Shown: positions 51,001 through 59,221, counted from the stretch's first letter. The stretch: 64,000 nt of DNA from Rudaea sp. 3F27F6 (GCF_005503555.1 NZ_SCNG01000002.1:434001-498000); one strand, 5' to 3'. Notes: generated from the sequence alone by a model not told the origin. Made by a program: numbers and translations.

Positions 51001-51608
51001 CGGCCGCGCAGACCGTCGATCATGGCAAGACCGCGGCACTGACGGTGACGCCGCAATCCGGCTACTCGGCACAAGTCGCCGGCTGCGGCGGCACCCTCGC
51101 CGGAGCGACCTACACGACCGCCGCGGTCACCGCCGACTGCGCGGTCGGCGCCAGCTTCACCGCGATACCGCGCACGCCGACAATGACTACATTGAGTCTC
51201 GCGCCGAATCCGGTCACGGTGAATCAAACCGTCACCGCCATCTTGAGCGTGTCGGGAGGATCGCGGCCGAGCTCGGGCTCACACGCCGCGACAGCGATGG
51301 CGCTGCCCGGCGCACTGACCGGCACGGTCGTCGTCAGCGGCGGCGGACAGCAGTGCATGGCGACGCTGGATGGCAACGGCGCGGGAAGCTGCGCGCTGAC
51401 CTACGCCGCTCCCGGCACCTACGCGATCACGGCGAGCTATTCGGGCGATACGCAAAACGCGCCATCGAACGCGACTGCCAATCTCACCGTCAATGCCACG
51501 CCGACGCCATCCGTCGCGATTCCGGCACCGGCACTGTCGTGGTGGGCGGTGCTGACTCTGGCCGGCGCACTCGCCGCGTGCGCGCACCGGGCAAAGCGGA
51601 AAGCATGA
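48039..51608 (+). CDS. Giant secreted NHL-repeat / Ig-like protein with IPTL-CTERM-type tail
   Basis: This 1189-residue exported protein has a signal peptide (about residues 1-37, ending CAATAPAQ). Residues ~60-710 contain at least 11 NHL-type repeats of about 55-60 residues, each with an AGxGxxGxxGDGG segment and an IADxxNxRIRKV strand, consistent with one or two beta-propellers. Three Ig-like repeats follow (ending ITASYSGDG, YAITASYSGD), interrupted by an InlB-like module (WTVSASAGANGAIAPAAQTV). The C-terminus, VAIPAPALSWWAVLTLAGALAACAHRAKRKA, is of the IPTL-CTERM kind: motif, hydrophobic span, basic tail. GGGAG precedes the ATG. Likely a surface or matrix protein; ligand unknown. Confidence 0.85.
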   Translation: MPLPHPVRRPLRGFALVRAVGSAVLPLALLCAATAPAQTISTLAGGATCDNASAQAVAMEPAATAVDASGNVYVAISTTSVICKIAPGGAISRYAGTGTAGFGGDGGQATAADLGSPSAIAIDTSGSLYIADSANNRIRKVTPAGTISTIAGDGNPGFSGDGDAATSARLNYPAGLTLDAAGALYFSDSLNQRVRKIAGGTISTIAGNGTQGYSGDGGAATSAQLASPWGVAVDSAGSTVYVADRFNQRIRKIAGGTITTIAGSGTGGVSGDGGLATAAQLYWPHGVVVDAAGNLYVADTYNHRIRKVTAADGKIATIAGSSFGFAGDGGAATAAKLNYPQNLAIDGAGNIYIADYFNYRVRKIDAASGKVSTLAGNGTQGYAGDGGAATSAQLGDYLHVAADAAGNLYISDANNHRIRKVATDGTISTVAGNGVKGFGGDGGPAVAAKMDSPNGIALDNAGNLYIADQFNQRIRKVATNGTISTIAGNGNFDYSGDGGPATSATLGMPAAVTFDGAGNLYIADSSNQRIRRVATDGTISTVAGNGTQGFGGDGGLAINANLNNPGAIVFDRSGQLNIADTSNHRVRRVAGDGSIATIVGTGSIGYDGDGGSAASANLELPTGLARDRAGNLHIADWYANSVRKIDAGGTISRIAGSSGGRSGFGGDGGAATDALLRSPHSIAFDAAGNLYIADSTNRRIRKVAAAQTANVTGLRVEIPASAVYGESVVITVTVGASLPPTGKVDVCLDGDSDPAFFCWPHFVLPCSGLPLSPSATPGEYVATCTTSTIPVGDHSIAGYYSDDNSAAVNLSPTLTIAKAATTIAVTSIAPGSIVLGQPATVTVGIGAAAPGAGTPTGIVTISDGTVSCSYSTPANDNCSITPSSTGAKSITASYSGDGNFLASTTVSNSLLVNSAPVDAVCGADNGQVLLAVPTQLCSVGNASAIAGSGHPWSWTCAGANGGGSATCSATIKTWTVSASAGANGAIAPAAQTVDHGKTAALTVTPQSGYSAQVAGCGGTLAGATYTTAAVTADCAVGASFTAIPRTPTMTTLSLAPNPVTVNQTVTAILSVSGGSRPSSGSHAATAMALPGALTGTVVVSGGGQQCMATLDGNGAGSCALTYAAPGTYAITASYSGDTQNAPSNATANLTVNATPTPSVAIPAPALSWWAVLTLAGALAACAHRAKRKA

Positions 51609-51738
51609 CCGTGTAACGACGCTCCGGGCCGCGTGAACTACGGCCCGGATTCCTCTCAGCGAACCCGCCACCCGCGCCACCATCGGCGCGGATCGGCGGA
51701 CTGTTGCCCGCGCTTCCGCAACGGAAGGAAAAACCGAC

Positions 51739-52560
51739 ATGCCACGATTCCTTTTCGCATTGGCGATGCTCGCCCTGGCGGCGGCGCGCACAGCCGTCGC
51801 GACCGCTCAGGACGACGATCGGTCCGGCCGTGCCATCGAAACGGCATTCGCGCTCGGCGTGCCGCGCGACTATGCGAGCGCACGCGGACTCAGCGGCGTG
51901 CGCGAGCCGCAACAGCTCGTGCGCATCGGCGGCGTCGATGCGCTCGGCTACGATCAGCGCCTGACTCCGCCGGCCGCGGACGCTTGGCTGCGCATGCGCG
52001 AAGCGGCCGCGCGCGACGGCGTGGAACTGCACGCGGTCTCGACTTTTCGCAGCTTCGACGTCCAGCTCGCCATCGTGCGCGGCAAGCTCACGCGCGGCGA
52101 GTCGATCGAACGCGTTCTGCGCGTCAGCGCCGCACCGGGCTACAGCGAGCACCACAGCGGCCGCGCGGTCGACATCGGCACGCCCGGCTACGCCGCGCTC
52201 GAAGAGGAATTCGAGCGCTCGCCCGCGTTCGCCTGGCTGCGGAGGAATGCGCACTTCTACGGTTTCGCGCTGAGCTACCCGCCAGGCAACGCGCAGGCAA
52301 TGAGCTATGAGCCCTGGCACTGGTGCTGGCACGGTGACGAACACTCGGCACTGCTTAGCGCAGGCGCGCGTCGCGGTCCCGCTGGCATAATGCCGCCACA
52401 TTCCTCGTGGTATGGCGCATGCAAACCGGCGACTCTTCCGCTTCGTCCGCTGCGATCGATTTCGAGACGCTGGCGACGCATCGCGCCTACCTGCTCAGAA
52501 TCGCCCGACTCGAACTGCGCGACGAACATCTCGCCGAGGACGCCGTGTCCGACGTGCTGA
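51739..52560 (+). CDS. VanY-type D-alanyl-D-alanine carboxypeptidase, exported
   Basis: This protein probably trims the terminal D-Ala from peptidoglycan stem peptides. A signal peptide (MPRFLFALAMLALAAARTAVATA) precedes the LAS-peptidase zinc site: S136-E-H138-H-S-G141-R-A-V-D145, and E191/H194 in SYEPWHWCW. Homologous sequence ends near residue 200. The last ~70 residues (GPAGIMPPHSSWYGACK..., Arg/Ser-rich) overlap the sigma-factor gene in another frame and look like read-through of that region rather than a domain. Length is thus longer than usual. It lies between the NHL protein and the ECF sigma gene, all on the plus strand. Confidence 0.85.
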   Translation: MPRFLFALAMLALAAARTAVATAQDDDRSGRAIETAFALGVPRDYASARGLSGVREPQQLVRIGGVDALGYDQRLTPPAADAWLRMREAAARDGVELHAVSTFRSFDVQLAIVRGKLTRGESIERVLRVSAAPGYSEHHSGRAVDIGTPGYAALEEEFERSPAFAWLRRNAHFYGFALSYPPGNAQAMSYEPWHWCWHGDEHSALLSAGARRGPAGIMPPHSSWYGACKPATLPLRPLRSISRRWRRIAPTCSESPDSNCATNISPRTPCPTC

Positions 52561-53015
52561 CCCAGGCCTACGAGCGGCGCGCGAGTTTCGCCGGACGCTC
52601 CTCGCTGCGCACCTGGCTCACCGCGATCCTGAAAAACCGCATCGTCGATCTGCTGCGCAAGCAATGGCGCGAGCAGCCGCTGGAACCCGTCGGCGACGAC
52701 GGCGATGAGCAGGATTTCGACCGCCTGTTCGGCGCCAACGGCCATTATCTCGATACGCCGCTCGACTCCGGCAATCCGGCCGAACTCGCCCAGCAGGAGG
52801 CGTTCCTGACTGCCGTGCAGCGCTGCGTGGAAAAGCTGCCGAAGCGCATCGGCCAGCTCTTCGTCCTGCGCGAGGTGTTCGGCAGCGACACCGACGAACT
52901 ATGTAAGGATTTGCAAATCACGCCGTCCAACGTCTGGGTGCAGCTCTATCGCGCACGCATGATGTTGCGGGCCTGCCTCGAACAAGTCGGTTTTGGCCGC
53001 ACGGCGGCGGGTTGA
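52419..53015 (+). CDS. ECF-type sigma-70 family RNA polymerase sigma factor
   Basis: This 198-residue group 4 sigma factor has region 2 (YLLRIARLELRDEHLAEDAVSDVLTQAYERRASF, SLRTWLTAILKNRIVDLLRKQ) and region 4 (LPKRIGQLFVLREVFGSDTDELCKDLQITPSNVWVQLYRARMMLRACL). A linker of about 60 residues joins them. Start ATG 52419 (MQTGDSSASSAAIDF) or ATG 52407. The start lies about 140 bases inside the VanY-type gene; CATAAT at 52386-52391 could be a promoter -10 box. The small zinc-finger gene follows five bases after the stop, the usual sigma/anti-sigma order. The regulon is unknown. Confidence 0.9.
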   Translation: MQTGDSSASSAAIDFETLATHRAYLLRIARLELRDEHLAEDAVSDVLTQAYERRASFAGRSSLRTWLTAILKNRIVDLLRKQWREQPLEPVGDDGDEQDFDRLFGANGHYLDTPLDSGNPAELAQQEAFLTAVQRCVEKLPKRIGQLFVLREVFGSDTDELCKDLQITPSNVWVQLYRARMMLRACLEQVGFGRTAAG

Positions 53016-53020
53016 GGACC

Positions 53021-53203
53021 ATGCTACGAATCACATGCCAGCAGGCGTCGCGGTTGTTGTCGCAGCGGATGGAAGCGCCGCTCGGCGCGGGGATGCGGCT
53101 GCGTTTGCGCCTGCATCTGTTCGTCTGCGACGCCTGCACACGCGTCGCGCGCCAGTTCGCGGCGATAAGGTTGGCGATGCAGACCTTGCGCGAGCGCGAC
53201 TGA
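53021..53203 (+). CDS. Mini zinc-finger (zf-HC2-like) putative anti-sigma protein
   Basis: This 60-residue protein, MLRITCQQASRLLSQRME... to ...LRLRLHLFVCDACTRVARQF, has a Cys then His-x3-Cys-x2-Cys arrangement typical of the zinc-containing anti-sigma (ZAS) fold of ECF anti-sigma factors. There is no membrane segment or sensor domain, so it would be cytosolic. ATG 53021 has GAGG just upstream and starts five bases after the sigma stop. By context it should bind and restrain the sigma factor; a redox or zinc signal is one possibility. Confidence 0.78.
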   Translation: MLRITCQQASRLLSQRMEAPLGAGMRLRLRLHLFVCDACTRVARQFAAIRLAMQTLRERD

Positions 53204-53311
53204 GACTGCGCGGCGCACTTCCCGCGGCGCACAAGGCCGATTCACGCGGGCGGTTGTATTCTTTTCCGGCGACCCTAAATCGGGCGGACGACAAGAATAT
53301 CGGGAGGGCTT

Positions 53312-53710
53312 ATGCTGCAATTCAATCCGGGCCAGCTGTACTTCCTCGGCCGTGAGGCCAGCGACCGACTGCAACAGGCCGCCAAGCTCGGTCTCGAAGG
53401 CAGCGATCAAGCCTTCGATCTGACGATCAAGACCGTGCAGTTCCACGTCGATGCGATGACGCGGCTGATGACGCAGACCTCGCACGTCAAAGATCTCGCG
53501 AGTCTGCGCCAGCTCTGGTCCGAACTGTTCGACCTGATGCGCGAAAGCGTCGCCACGAGCAATGCCTCGCAGAAGCAGACCATCGAAATGGCGCTCAAGG
53601 CGACGGAACTGTTCTATACGAATATCTTCGAACAAAACACGCAGGGCGACGGCGCAAAAGCCAAACCGGCTGTGGCGAAAGCCGCGCCCGCCAAGAAAAA
53701 GCGTTCATAG
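53312..53710 (+). CDS. Phasin family protein
   Basis: This 132-residue, mostly helical protein has FNPGQLYFLGREASDRLQQAAKLGLEGSDQAFDLTIKTV and later EMALKATELFYTNIFEQN, ending in an Ala/Lys tail (KAKPAVAKAAPAKKKRS) like those of PHA-granule proteins. Phasins coat polyhydroxyalkanoate granules. The ATG is preceded by GGGAGG. It is convergent with phaC, with a palindromic repeat between them, and the PHA synthase genes next door support the call. Confidence 0.82.
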   Translation: MLQFNPGQLYFLGREASDRLQQAAKLGLEGSDQAFDLTIKTVQFHVDAMTRLMTQTSHVKDLASLRQLWSELFDLMRESVATSNASQKQTIEMALKATELFYTNIFEQNTQGDGAKAKPAVAKAAPAKKKRS

Positions 53711-53732
53711 GTCGGCAAGAGCTAAAGCTTTT

Positions 53733-53843
53733 CCACGGATGGACACGGATTGAAGAGCAAAGAACACGGATCAACGCGGATACAGCTCTTTTTTGGACAA
53801 AGCTCTTTGCTCGATCCGTGTTTATCGGCCTTTATCCGTGACC
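53733..53843. repeat. Imperfect large inverted repeat (CACGGAT family)
   Basis: The left part has CCACGGATGGACACGGATTG and GAGCAAAG; the right part carries the inverse (CTTTGCTC, GATCCGTGTTTATC, TTATCCGTGAC). Arms of about 45 bases are imperfect. It is a diverged relative of the element at 43379-43461 and sits between the convergent phasin and phaC genes. Confidence 0.75.
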
Positions 53844-53894
53844 AACGCGCTCTCTCTGTTTTGCTCAAAACCGTCTGAGACAAACCGATAACGG

Positions 53895-54965
53895 CTATTC
53901 GGCCCTCGCCGCGAGCCACTCGTGGATCGCCGCCGGCACCTCGCGCTGGGCGCGGCCGGAGACGTAGATGCCGATGTGGCCGCCCTTGAACGCAAGCTCG
54001 GTATAGTCGTCCGAACCGATGCGCCCGCGCAGCGCGCGCGATGCGTCGGGCGGGACGAGATGATCCTGCTCGGCGAAGATATTGAGCACGGGCACGTCGA
54101 GATTCTTGAGATCGACCGACTTGCCGCCGATCTTCAGGCCGCCGTTGACCAGCTTGTTGCCCTGGTAGAAATCTTTGATGAACTGGCGGAATGCGGCGCC
54201 GGCCTGGTCCGGGCTGTCGAAGATCCACTTCTCCATACGCAAGAAGTTCTCCAGCTCGGCCTTGTCGTCGAGGATGTCGACGAGACCGATATATTTCTGC
54301 TGGTTCAGGCGCACCGGTTTGAGCATCAGGTAGCAGTAGTTCATCAGATCGGCCGGCACGTTGCCGAGCGTATCGACGAACAGATCGACGTCCAGATGGC
54401 GCACCCAATTCGACAGCATGTTGTCGCGCGTCTGGAAATCGACCGGCGTCACCATCGTGATCAGGTTGCGGATCTTCTCGGGATAAATCGAAGCGAAGCA
54501 CAGACTGAACGCACCGCCCTGGCAGATGCCGAGCAGATTGATCTTGTCGAGCTTGTGCCGTTTTGCGACGACGTCGACGCAGCGGCGGATGTAGCCATTG
54601 ATGTAGTCGTCGAGGCCGAGGTGCTTATCGGACGCGTCCGGGTAACCCCAGTCGATCAGGTAAACGTCCTCGCCGAGCGCGAGCAGGTTCTTGACCAGCG
54701 AGCGGTCGTCCTGCAGGTCGACCATGTACGGCCGGTTGACCAGCGCGTAGCTGATCAGGATCGGCACTTTTGCCGTCGGCTTGTGCGGCCCCTTGAAGCG
54801 GTACAGCACGAGCTTGTCCTCGCGGTACACCTCTTCCTTCTCGGTCGCGCCGTAATGCACGTCGTCGAGCGTGCGCAGCACCTTCATGCCGGCTGCGATT
54901 TTTTCCTGGAATTTCTTCGCTTCCTCGTACGCCTTCTGCGGCGAGATGCGAATCGGATTCAGCAT
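53895..54965 (-). CDS. phaC: Class III poly(3-hydroxyalkanoate) synthase catalytic subunit PhaC
   Basis: PhaC polymerises 3-hydroxyacyl-CoA into storage polyester. The 356-residue size fits class III. It has LIDWGYPDASDKHLGLDDYI, the lipase-like box LLGICQGGAFSL with nucleophile C148, the catalytic Asp in AEQDHLVPP and His in FKGGHIGIYV. The gene starts at ATG 54965 with AGAGG upstream, 52 bases after phaE, so phaE-phaC form one unit. Short-chain monomers (3-hydroxybutyrate) are typical of class III. Confidence 0.96.
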   Translation of the reverse strand: MLNPIRISPQKAYEEAKKFQEKIAAGMKVLRTLDDVHYGATEKEEVYREDKLVLYRFKGPHKPTAKVPILISYALVNRPYMVDLQDDRSLVKNLLALGEDVYLIDWGYPDASDKHLGLDDYINGYIRRCVDVVAKRHKLDKINLLGICQGGAFSLCFASIYPEKIRNLITMVTPVDFQTRDNMLSNWVRHLDVDLFVDTLGNVPADLMNYCYLMLKPVRLNQQKYIGLVDILDDKAELENFLRMEKWIFDSPDQAGAAFRQFIKDFYQGNKLVNGGLKIGGKSVDLKNLDVPVLNIFAEQDHLVPPDASRALRGRIGSDDYTELAFKGGHIGIYVSGRAQREVPAAIHEWLAARAE

Positions 54966-55017
54966 GGAGCAACCTCTCTAAGGTTTGTCGCGCCAGCGAG
55001 AGCCGGCACGAAAGAAC

Positions 55018-56472
55018 TTATTTGCGCTTGGCGGCTTTCTTCCCGCGCTTCCCGTTCGCCTTGTCGCCCTTGCTCGGCTTCGACAACTCCGCGGCGACCG
55101 CGCGCAGCCTCGGTTTGCCGCCGACGCGGCGGCGCATCGCAGCGACGGCGTCGGCGAATGAATCCGCCTTGGCCTTGTCGTCGACCGGACGCGGCCTCAC
55201 CACTGCCGCCGGCACGCGCGGCTTGGCTTCGCGACGCGGTGCACGCGCCGCCTTCGGCGCCGCTTGGCGCTTCTTCGCCGGAGCCGGAACTGGGGCCGTC
55301 GCGGCAGCGCCCGCCGCGGCGGGCGGCGTCGATTTCACCGCGGCACCGGCGGCGTTTTTCGCGCCGGTTTGCGCCAAGGATTTTTTCAGCGCCGCGACTT
55401 CGCCGCGCAGTGCAGCGACCTGCGCTTCAAGCTCCGTGTCCGCTTGCGCTCCGCCGTTCTCGCGCAGCTCGCGGCGCAACTCGTGCAGACGCTTGCTGAT
55501 GCTGTCGAGTTCGGTGCGCGTGGGCATGCCGAGTTCACGGCTGACACGCTCGATCTCGGTCTGAATCTGTTTGCGCAAACGCATCTGCGCATTGGCGAGT
55601 TCGCCGTAAGCCTTGCTGAATTCTTCCGACAGCGCGATCTCAGCGTAAGCGTCCTCGGCCGCATCGACCCAGAGGTCGTACAAGGCTTTCATCGACTCGA
55701 TCGCGCGCCCGGGCTCGGCGCGATCGGCGAGCCGCTGTTCCAGCAGCTCGAATCCGCGCTGGCTGGCCTTGAACATCAGCTGGTTGTACTCGCGCAGGGC
55801 GCGCTGATACTCAAAGAAAGCGAGCGCGGTGCGTTGATAATGTTCCTGGTGTTCGCGCGCGAGGCCGAATGCCGGCATCTGCAGCCACGACAGGCCTTCC
55901 TTGCGCATCTGCTCCAGGTACGGCGCAAACGCGGCGGGCAGTTCGGCGAAACCTTGCGCGCCTTTGCAGGCGACTTCGCGCAGGGCCTTGGCGAACGGAT
56001 TCGTCGCCGGGTCGAAACCCGGAATATTCGGAGCGCCTGCCGCGGCAAAGCCGCCGCGCAAGCCATCGAACCAGGTCTGCGCGGGATTCGCCGTGGCGTC
56101 GCCCGCGCCCGGCGCAGCGAACAGCGACTGCATCATCGCGGCATAGGTCTTCGCGCTCGCGATCATGCGCTCGGCGGTTTCATTCTGCTTGTCCGCGTTG
56201 GCGAACAGGCGCGTCCACTGTTCGAGGCCTTCCTGCCAGGGCGCGCCCTGCGCGGGCGGAGCGCCGGCGAATGCGCCGAACGGCGCGAAGCCCGGGAAAC
56301 CCGAAGGCGGCTGAGCGGTGAACGGGAAAGCGCCCGGAAAGCCCGTCGGCGCGGCGTGCGGCGGCATCGAGAACGGCGCCTTCTGCGCGAGATCGGACCA
56401 GGCATTGAAGTACTGCCGCTGCAGCGCGTCCCAGTCCTTCAGCCAATCGTTCATGCTCTTGTCTTCACTCAT
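55018..56472 (-). CDS. phaE: Class III PHA synthase subunit PhaE
   Basis: PhaE forms the active heteromer with PhaC. The 484-residue protein begins MNDWLKDWDALQRQYFNAWSDLAQ-like helix after a short leader (MSEDKS), has a Pro/Gly/Phe-rich stretch, AKALREVACKGAQGFAELPAAFAPYLEQM and a long helical region (LFEQRLADRAEPGRAIESMKALYDLWVDAAEDAYAE is the conserved part), then a coiled coil (ISKRLHELRRELRE...VAALRGEVAALKKSL). The C-terminal ~120 residues are Ala/Lys/Pro-rich and look like a histone-like, DNA- or granule-binding tail; PhaE is usually ~360-400 residues, so this tail is extra. AGGAG precedes ATG 56472. Confidence 0.9.
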   Translation of the reverse strand: MSEDKSMNDWLKDWDALQRQYFNAWSDLAQKAPFSMPPHAAPTGFPGAFPFTAQPPSGFPGFAPFGAFAGAPPAQGAPWQEGLEQWTRLFANADKQNETAERMIASAKTYAAMMQSLFAAPGAGDATANPAQTWFDGLRGGFAAAGAPNIPGFDPATNPFAKALREVACKGAQGFAELPAAFAPYLEQMRKEGLSWLQMPAFGLAREHQEHYQRTALAFFEYQRALREYNQLMFKASQRGFELLEQRLADRAEPGRAIESMKALYDLWVDAAEDAYAEIALSEEFSKAYGELANAQMRLRKQIQTEIERVSRELGMPTRTELDSISKRLHELRRELRENGGAQADTELEAQVAALRGEVAALKKSLAQTGAKNAAGAAVKSTPPAAAGAAATAPVPAPAKKRQAAPKAARAPRREAKPRVPAAVVRPRPVDDKAKADSFADAVAAMRRRVGGKPRLRAVAAELSKPSKGDKANGKRGKKAAKRK

Positions 56473-56563
56473 GCGCGCATCTCCTGAAGGCCTTCGATGC
56501 TAGCACGCGTTCGCACATATCGCATTACGCCGACAGACCGCGGCCGGCCGCATAACGGGCAAC

Positions 56564-56585
56564 AAAAAACGCGCCGAAGCGCGTT
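56564..56585 (-). terminator. pnp terminator
   Basis: AACGCGC-CGAA-GCGCGTT (56568-56585) on the plus strand; read on the minus strand the stem with TTCG loop is followed by TTTTTTG. It lies about 60 bases after the pnp stop. Confidence 0.85.
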
Positions 56586-56645
56586 GTTTGTGCGGTCATT
56601 GCCGACCGCGAAGCGGGCATCCTGCCCGGAGTTTTACAGAGAACT

Positions 56646-58748
56646 TCAGGCAGCCGGAGCTTCCTCGTTCACCGCCTTCATCGACAGGCGGATGCGGCCC
56701 TGCTTGTCGACTTCGAGCACCTTGACCTTGACGATGTCGCCTTCCTTGAGCTTGTCGGAGACCTTCTCGACGCGCTCGTTGGAAATCTGCGAGACGTGGA
56801 CGAGACCGTCCTTGCCCGGCAGGATGGTGACGAAAGCGCCGAAGTCCATGAGCTTAGCAACCTTGCCCTCATAGATGCGGCCCGGCTCGACGTCGGAGAC
56901 GATCTGCTCGATGCGCGCGCGCGCCGCGTCGGCGGCCTCGCGGTTGACCGAGGCGATGACGACGGTGCCGTCGTCGCTGATGTCGATCGTCGCGCCGGTT
57001 TCTTCGGTGATCGAGCGGATCGTGGTACCGCCCTTGCCGATGACTTCGCGGATCTTGTCCGGGTGAATCTTCATCGTCATCAGGCGCGGCGCGAACTCGC
57101 TCATCTCGGTGCGCGAGGTGCTGATCACCTTGTTCATCTCGCCGAGGATGTGCAGGCGGCCCTGCTTGGCCTGGCCGAGCGCGACCTTCATGATCTCTTC
57201 GGTGATGCCGTCGATCTTGATGTCCATCTGCAGCGCGCTGATGCCTTCGGCGCTACCGGCCACCTTGAAGTCCATGTCACCGAGGTGGTCTTCGTCGCCG
57301 AGAATGTCGGACAGGACGACGAACTTGTCGCCTTCCTTGACCAGACCCATCGCGATACCCGCGACCGGCGCCTTGAGCGGCACGCCCGCATCCATCATCG
57401 CAAGCGAGGAGCCGCAGACCGAGGCCATCGACGAGGAGCCGTTCGACTCGGTGATTTCCGAGACGACGCGCAGCACGTACGGGAAGGCTTCCATGGTCGG
57501 CTTGACTGCCTGCACGCCGCGCTTGGCGAGGCGGCCGTGGCCGATCTCGCGGCGCTTCGGCGCACCGAAGCGGCCGGCTTCACCGACCGAGAACGGCGGG
57601 AAGTTGTAGTGGAACAGGAACGGATCCTTGGACTCGCCTTCCGGCGCGTCGATGATCTGCGCGTCGCGCGCGGTGCCGAGGGTGACGACAACCAGCGCCT
57701 GCGTCTCGCCGCGCGTGAACAGCGCCGAACCGTGGGTGCGCGGCAGCACGCCGACGCGCACGCTGATCGGGCGGATATCGTCGAGCTTGCGCCCGTCGAT
57801 GCGCACCTTGGTGTCGAGCACGGCGTCGCGCATCGTGCTGTATTCGAGGTCGCCGAATTCCTTGGAGAGTTCGCCGGTGGTCCACTTCTCGGCTTCGGCG
57901 CGGCCGGCCAGCGCGGCCAGCGTGTCCTGCTTGATCGCCGAGATCGCGTCGCGGCGCTGCAGCTTGTCGCGGATCTGGAACGCCTTGGCGAGCTGGTCAC
58001 CGACGGCGTCCTTGAGCGCGCCGATCAGCGCGTCGTTCTTCGCCGGCGCGGTCCACGTCGACGGCTTGGTGCCGGCTTCGACGGTCAACTCGTTGATCGC
58101 GTTGATCACGTGCTGCAGGGCCTTGTGGCCGAACACGACCGCGCCGAGCATCACGTCTTCGCTGAGCAGCTTGGCTTCGGACTCAACCATGAGCACGGCG
58201 TTCGAGGTGCCGGCGACGACGAGTTCGAGATCCGAGGTCTTCAGTTCGCTCGCGGTCGGATTGAGCAGATACTGGCCGTTCGCGTAGCCGACCTTGGCGG
58301 CGCCGATCGGTCCCTTGAACGGAATGCCGGCGAGCGACAGCGCCGCGGAGGCGCCGATCATCGCCGGGATGTCGCCGTCGATTTCCGGATTGAGCGAGAC
58401 CACCTGCGCGATGACCTGCACTTCGTTCTTGTACTCTTCCGGGAACAGCGGGCGCACCGGACGGTCGATCAGACGCGAAGTCAGCGTCTCCTTCTCGGTC
58501 GGACGGCCTTCGCGCTTGAAGAAGCCGCCCGGAATGCGACCGGCGGAATAGAACTTCTCGACGTAGTCGACGGTGAGCGGGAAGAAGTCCTGGCCTTCTT
58601 TCGCCTTCGCCGCCGCAACGGCGGTGACCAGTACGACCGTGCCGCCCATCGACACCATGACCGCGCCGGACGCCTGGCGGGCGATTTCGCCCGTTTCCAA
58701 CGTGACCGTCTGGTTGCCGTACTGAAATGATTTGGTGATTTTGGCCAT
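56646..58748 (-). CDS. pnp: Polyribonucleotide nucleotidyltransferase (PNPase)
   Basis: PNPase degrades RNA 3'-to-5' with phosphate. The 700-residue protein has two RNase PH domains ([52 protein letters not shown]), a helical linker, a KH domain ([17 protein letters not shown]) and a C-terminal S1 domain ([34 protein letters not shown]). ATG 58748 ([14 protein letters not shown]) is chosen; the frame to 58841 would include the leader palindrome. It follows rpsO on the same strand, the conserved rpsO-pnp order in which the leader RNA carries pnp autoregulation. Confidence 0.97.
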   Translation of the reverse strand: MAKITKSFQYGNQTVTLETGEIARQASGAVMVSMGGTVVLVTAVAAAKAKEGQDFFPLTVDYVEKFYSAGRIPGGFFKREGRPTEKETLTSRLIDRPVRPLFPEEYKNEVQVIAQVVSLNPEIDGDIPAMIGASAALSLAGIPFKGPIGAAKVGYANGQYLLNPTASELKTSDLELVVAGTSNAVLMVESEAKLLSEDVMLGAVVFGHKALQHVINAINELTVEAGTKPSTWTAPAKNDALIGALKDAVGDQLAKAFQIRDKLQRRDAISAIKQDTLAALAGRAEAEKWTTGELSKEFGDLEYSTMRDAVLDTKVRIDGRKLDDIRPISVRVGVLPRTHGSALFTRGETQALVVVTLGTARDAQIIDAPEGESKDPFLFHYNFPPFSVGEAGRFGAPKRREIGHGRLAKRGVQAVKPTMEAFPYVLRVVSEITESNGSSSMASVCGSSLAMMDAGVPLKAPVAGIAMGLVKEGDKFVVLSDILGDEDHLGDMDFKVAGSAEGISALQMDIKIDGITEEIMKVALGQAKQGRLHILGEMNKVISTSRTEMSEFAPRLMTMKIHPDKIREVIGKGGTTIRSITEETGATIDISDDGTVVIASVNREAADAARARIEQIVSDVEPGRIYEGKVAKLMDFGAFVTILPGKDGLVHVSQISNERVEKVSDKLKEGDIVKVKVLEVDKQGRIRLSMKAVNEEAPAA

Positions 58749-58769
58749 TGTGTATGTGCCTAGCTTTTG

Positions 58770-58799
58770 TTGAACAGTGCAGCCATGCATGGCCGCTTC
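58770..58799. repeat. Near-palindrome in the pnp leader (shared with carA leader)
   Basis: GCAGCCATGCATGGCCGC (58780-58797), one mismatch from a perfect palindrome, lies in TTGAACAGTG...CTTC, closely matching 5742-5772 ahead of carA. It lies 22 bases before the pnp ATG. Its place is where the RNase III-processed pnp leader hairpin occurs in E. coli, but the carA copy argues for a dispersed element. Confidence 0.6.
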
Positions 58800-58951
58800 T
58801 TTGACTTGCGCGTTCGTCGGCGAGCGCGTGAGCCTTCGCAAAGTGCGGCCGAGTGCGGCCGCGTTTCAATCTTCTCGATCAGGGGCGAATGGACTATCCA
58901 TCGCCCCCAAAACGAATCCCCGCCGCAGCGGGGATCACGTTCTTCAACTGC

Positions 58952-59221
58952 TTACCGGCGCAGGCCCAAACGCTCGATCAGCGTTTTGTAGCGCTCGGCG
59001 TCCGTCTTCTTCAGGTAGGCCAGGAGACTGCGGCGCTGGTTGACCATCTTGAGCAGGCCGCGACGCGAATGATGATCCTTGTCGTGGTCGGCGAAATGCT
59101 TGGAAAGGTGCTCGATGCGCGCGGACAGCAGCGCGACCTGCACTTCGGGGGAGCCGGTGTCGTTCGGCGCGCGGCGGTAGTCCGCAATGACCTTCGAGGT
59201 CTGTTCGACAGAAAGAGACAT
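58952..59221 (-). CDS. rpsO: 30S ribosomal protein S15
   Basis: This 89-residue protein, [39 protein letters not shown]..., has the [31 protein letters not shown] segment that contacts the three-way junction of 16S rRNA, and ends [13 protein letters not shown]. Length is exactly that of E. coli S15. AAAGGT precedes ATG 59221. It lies between truB and pnp on the same strand as in most gamma-proteobacteria. Confidence 0.98.
   Translation of the reverse strand: MSLSVEQTSKVIADYRRAPNDTGSPEVQVALLSARIEHLSKHFADHDKDHHSRRGLLKMVNQRRSLLAYLKKTDAERYKTLIERLGLRR

Noticed and set aside
56796-58730. 644-codon plus-strand frame opposite pnp
   Set aside because: Shadow of PNPase with low-complexity Arg/Asp/Val composition.
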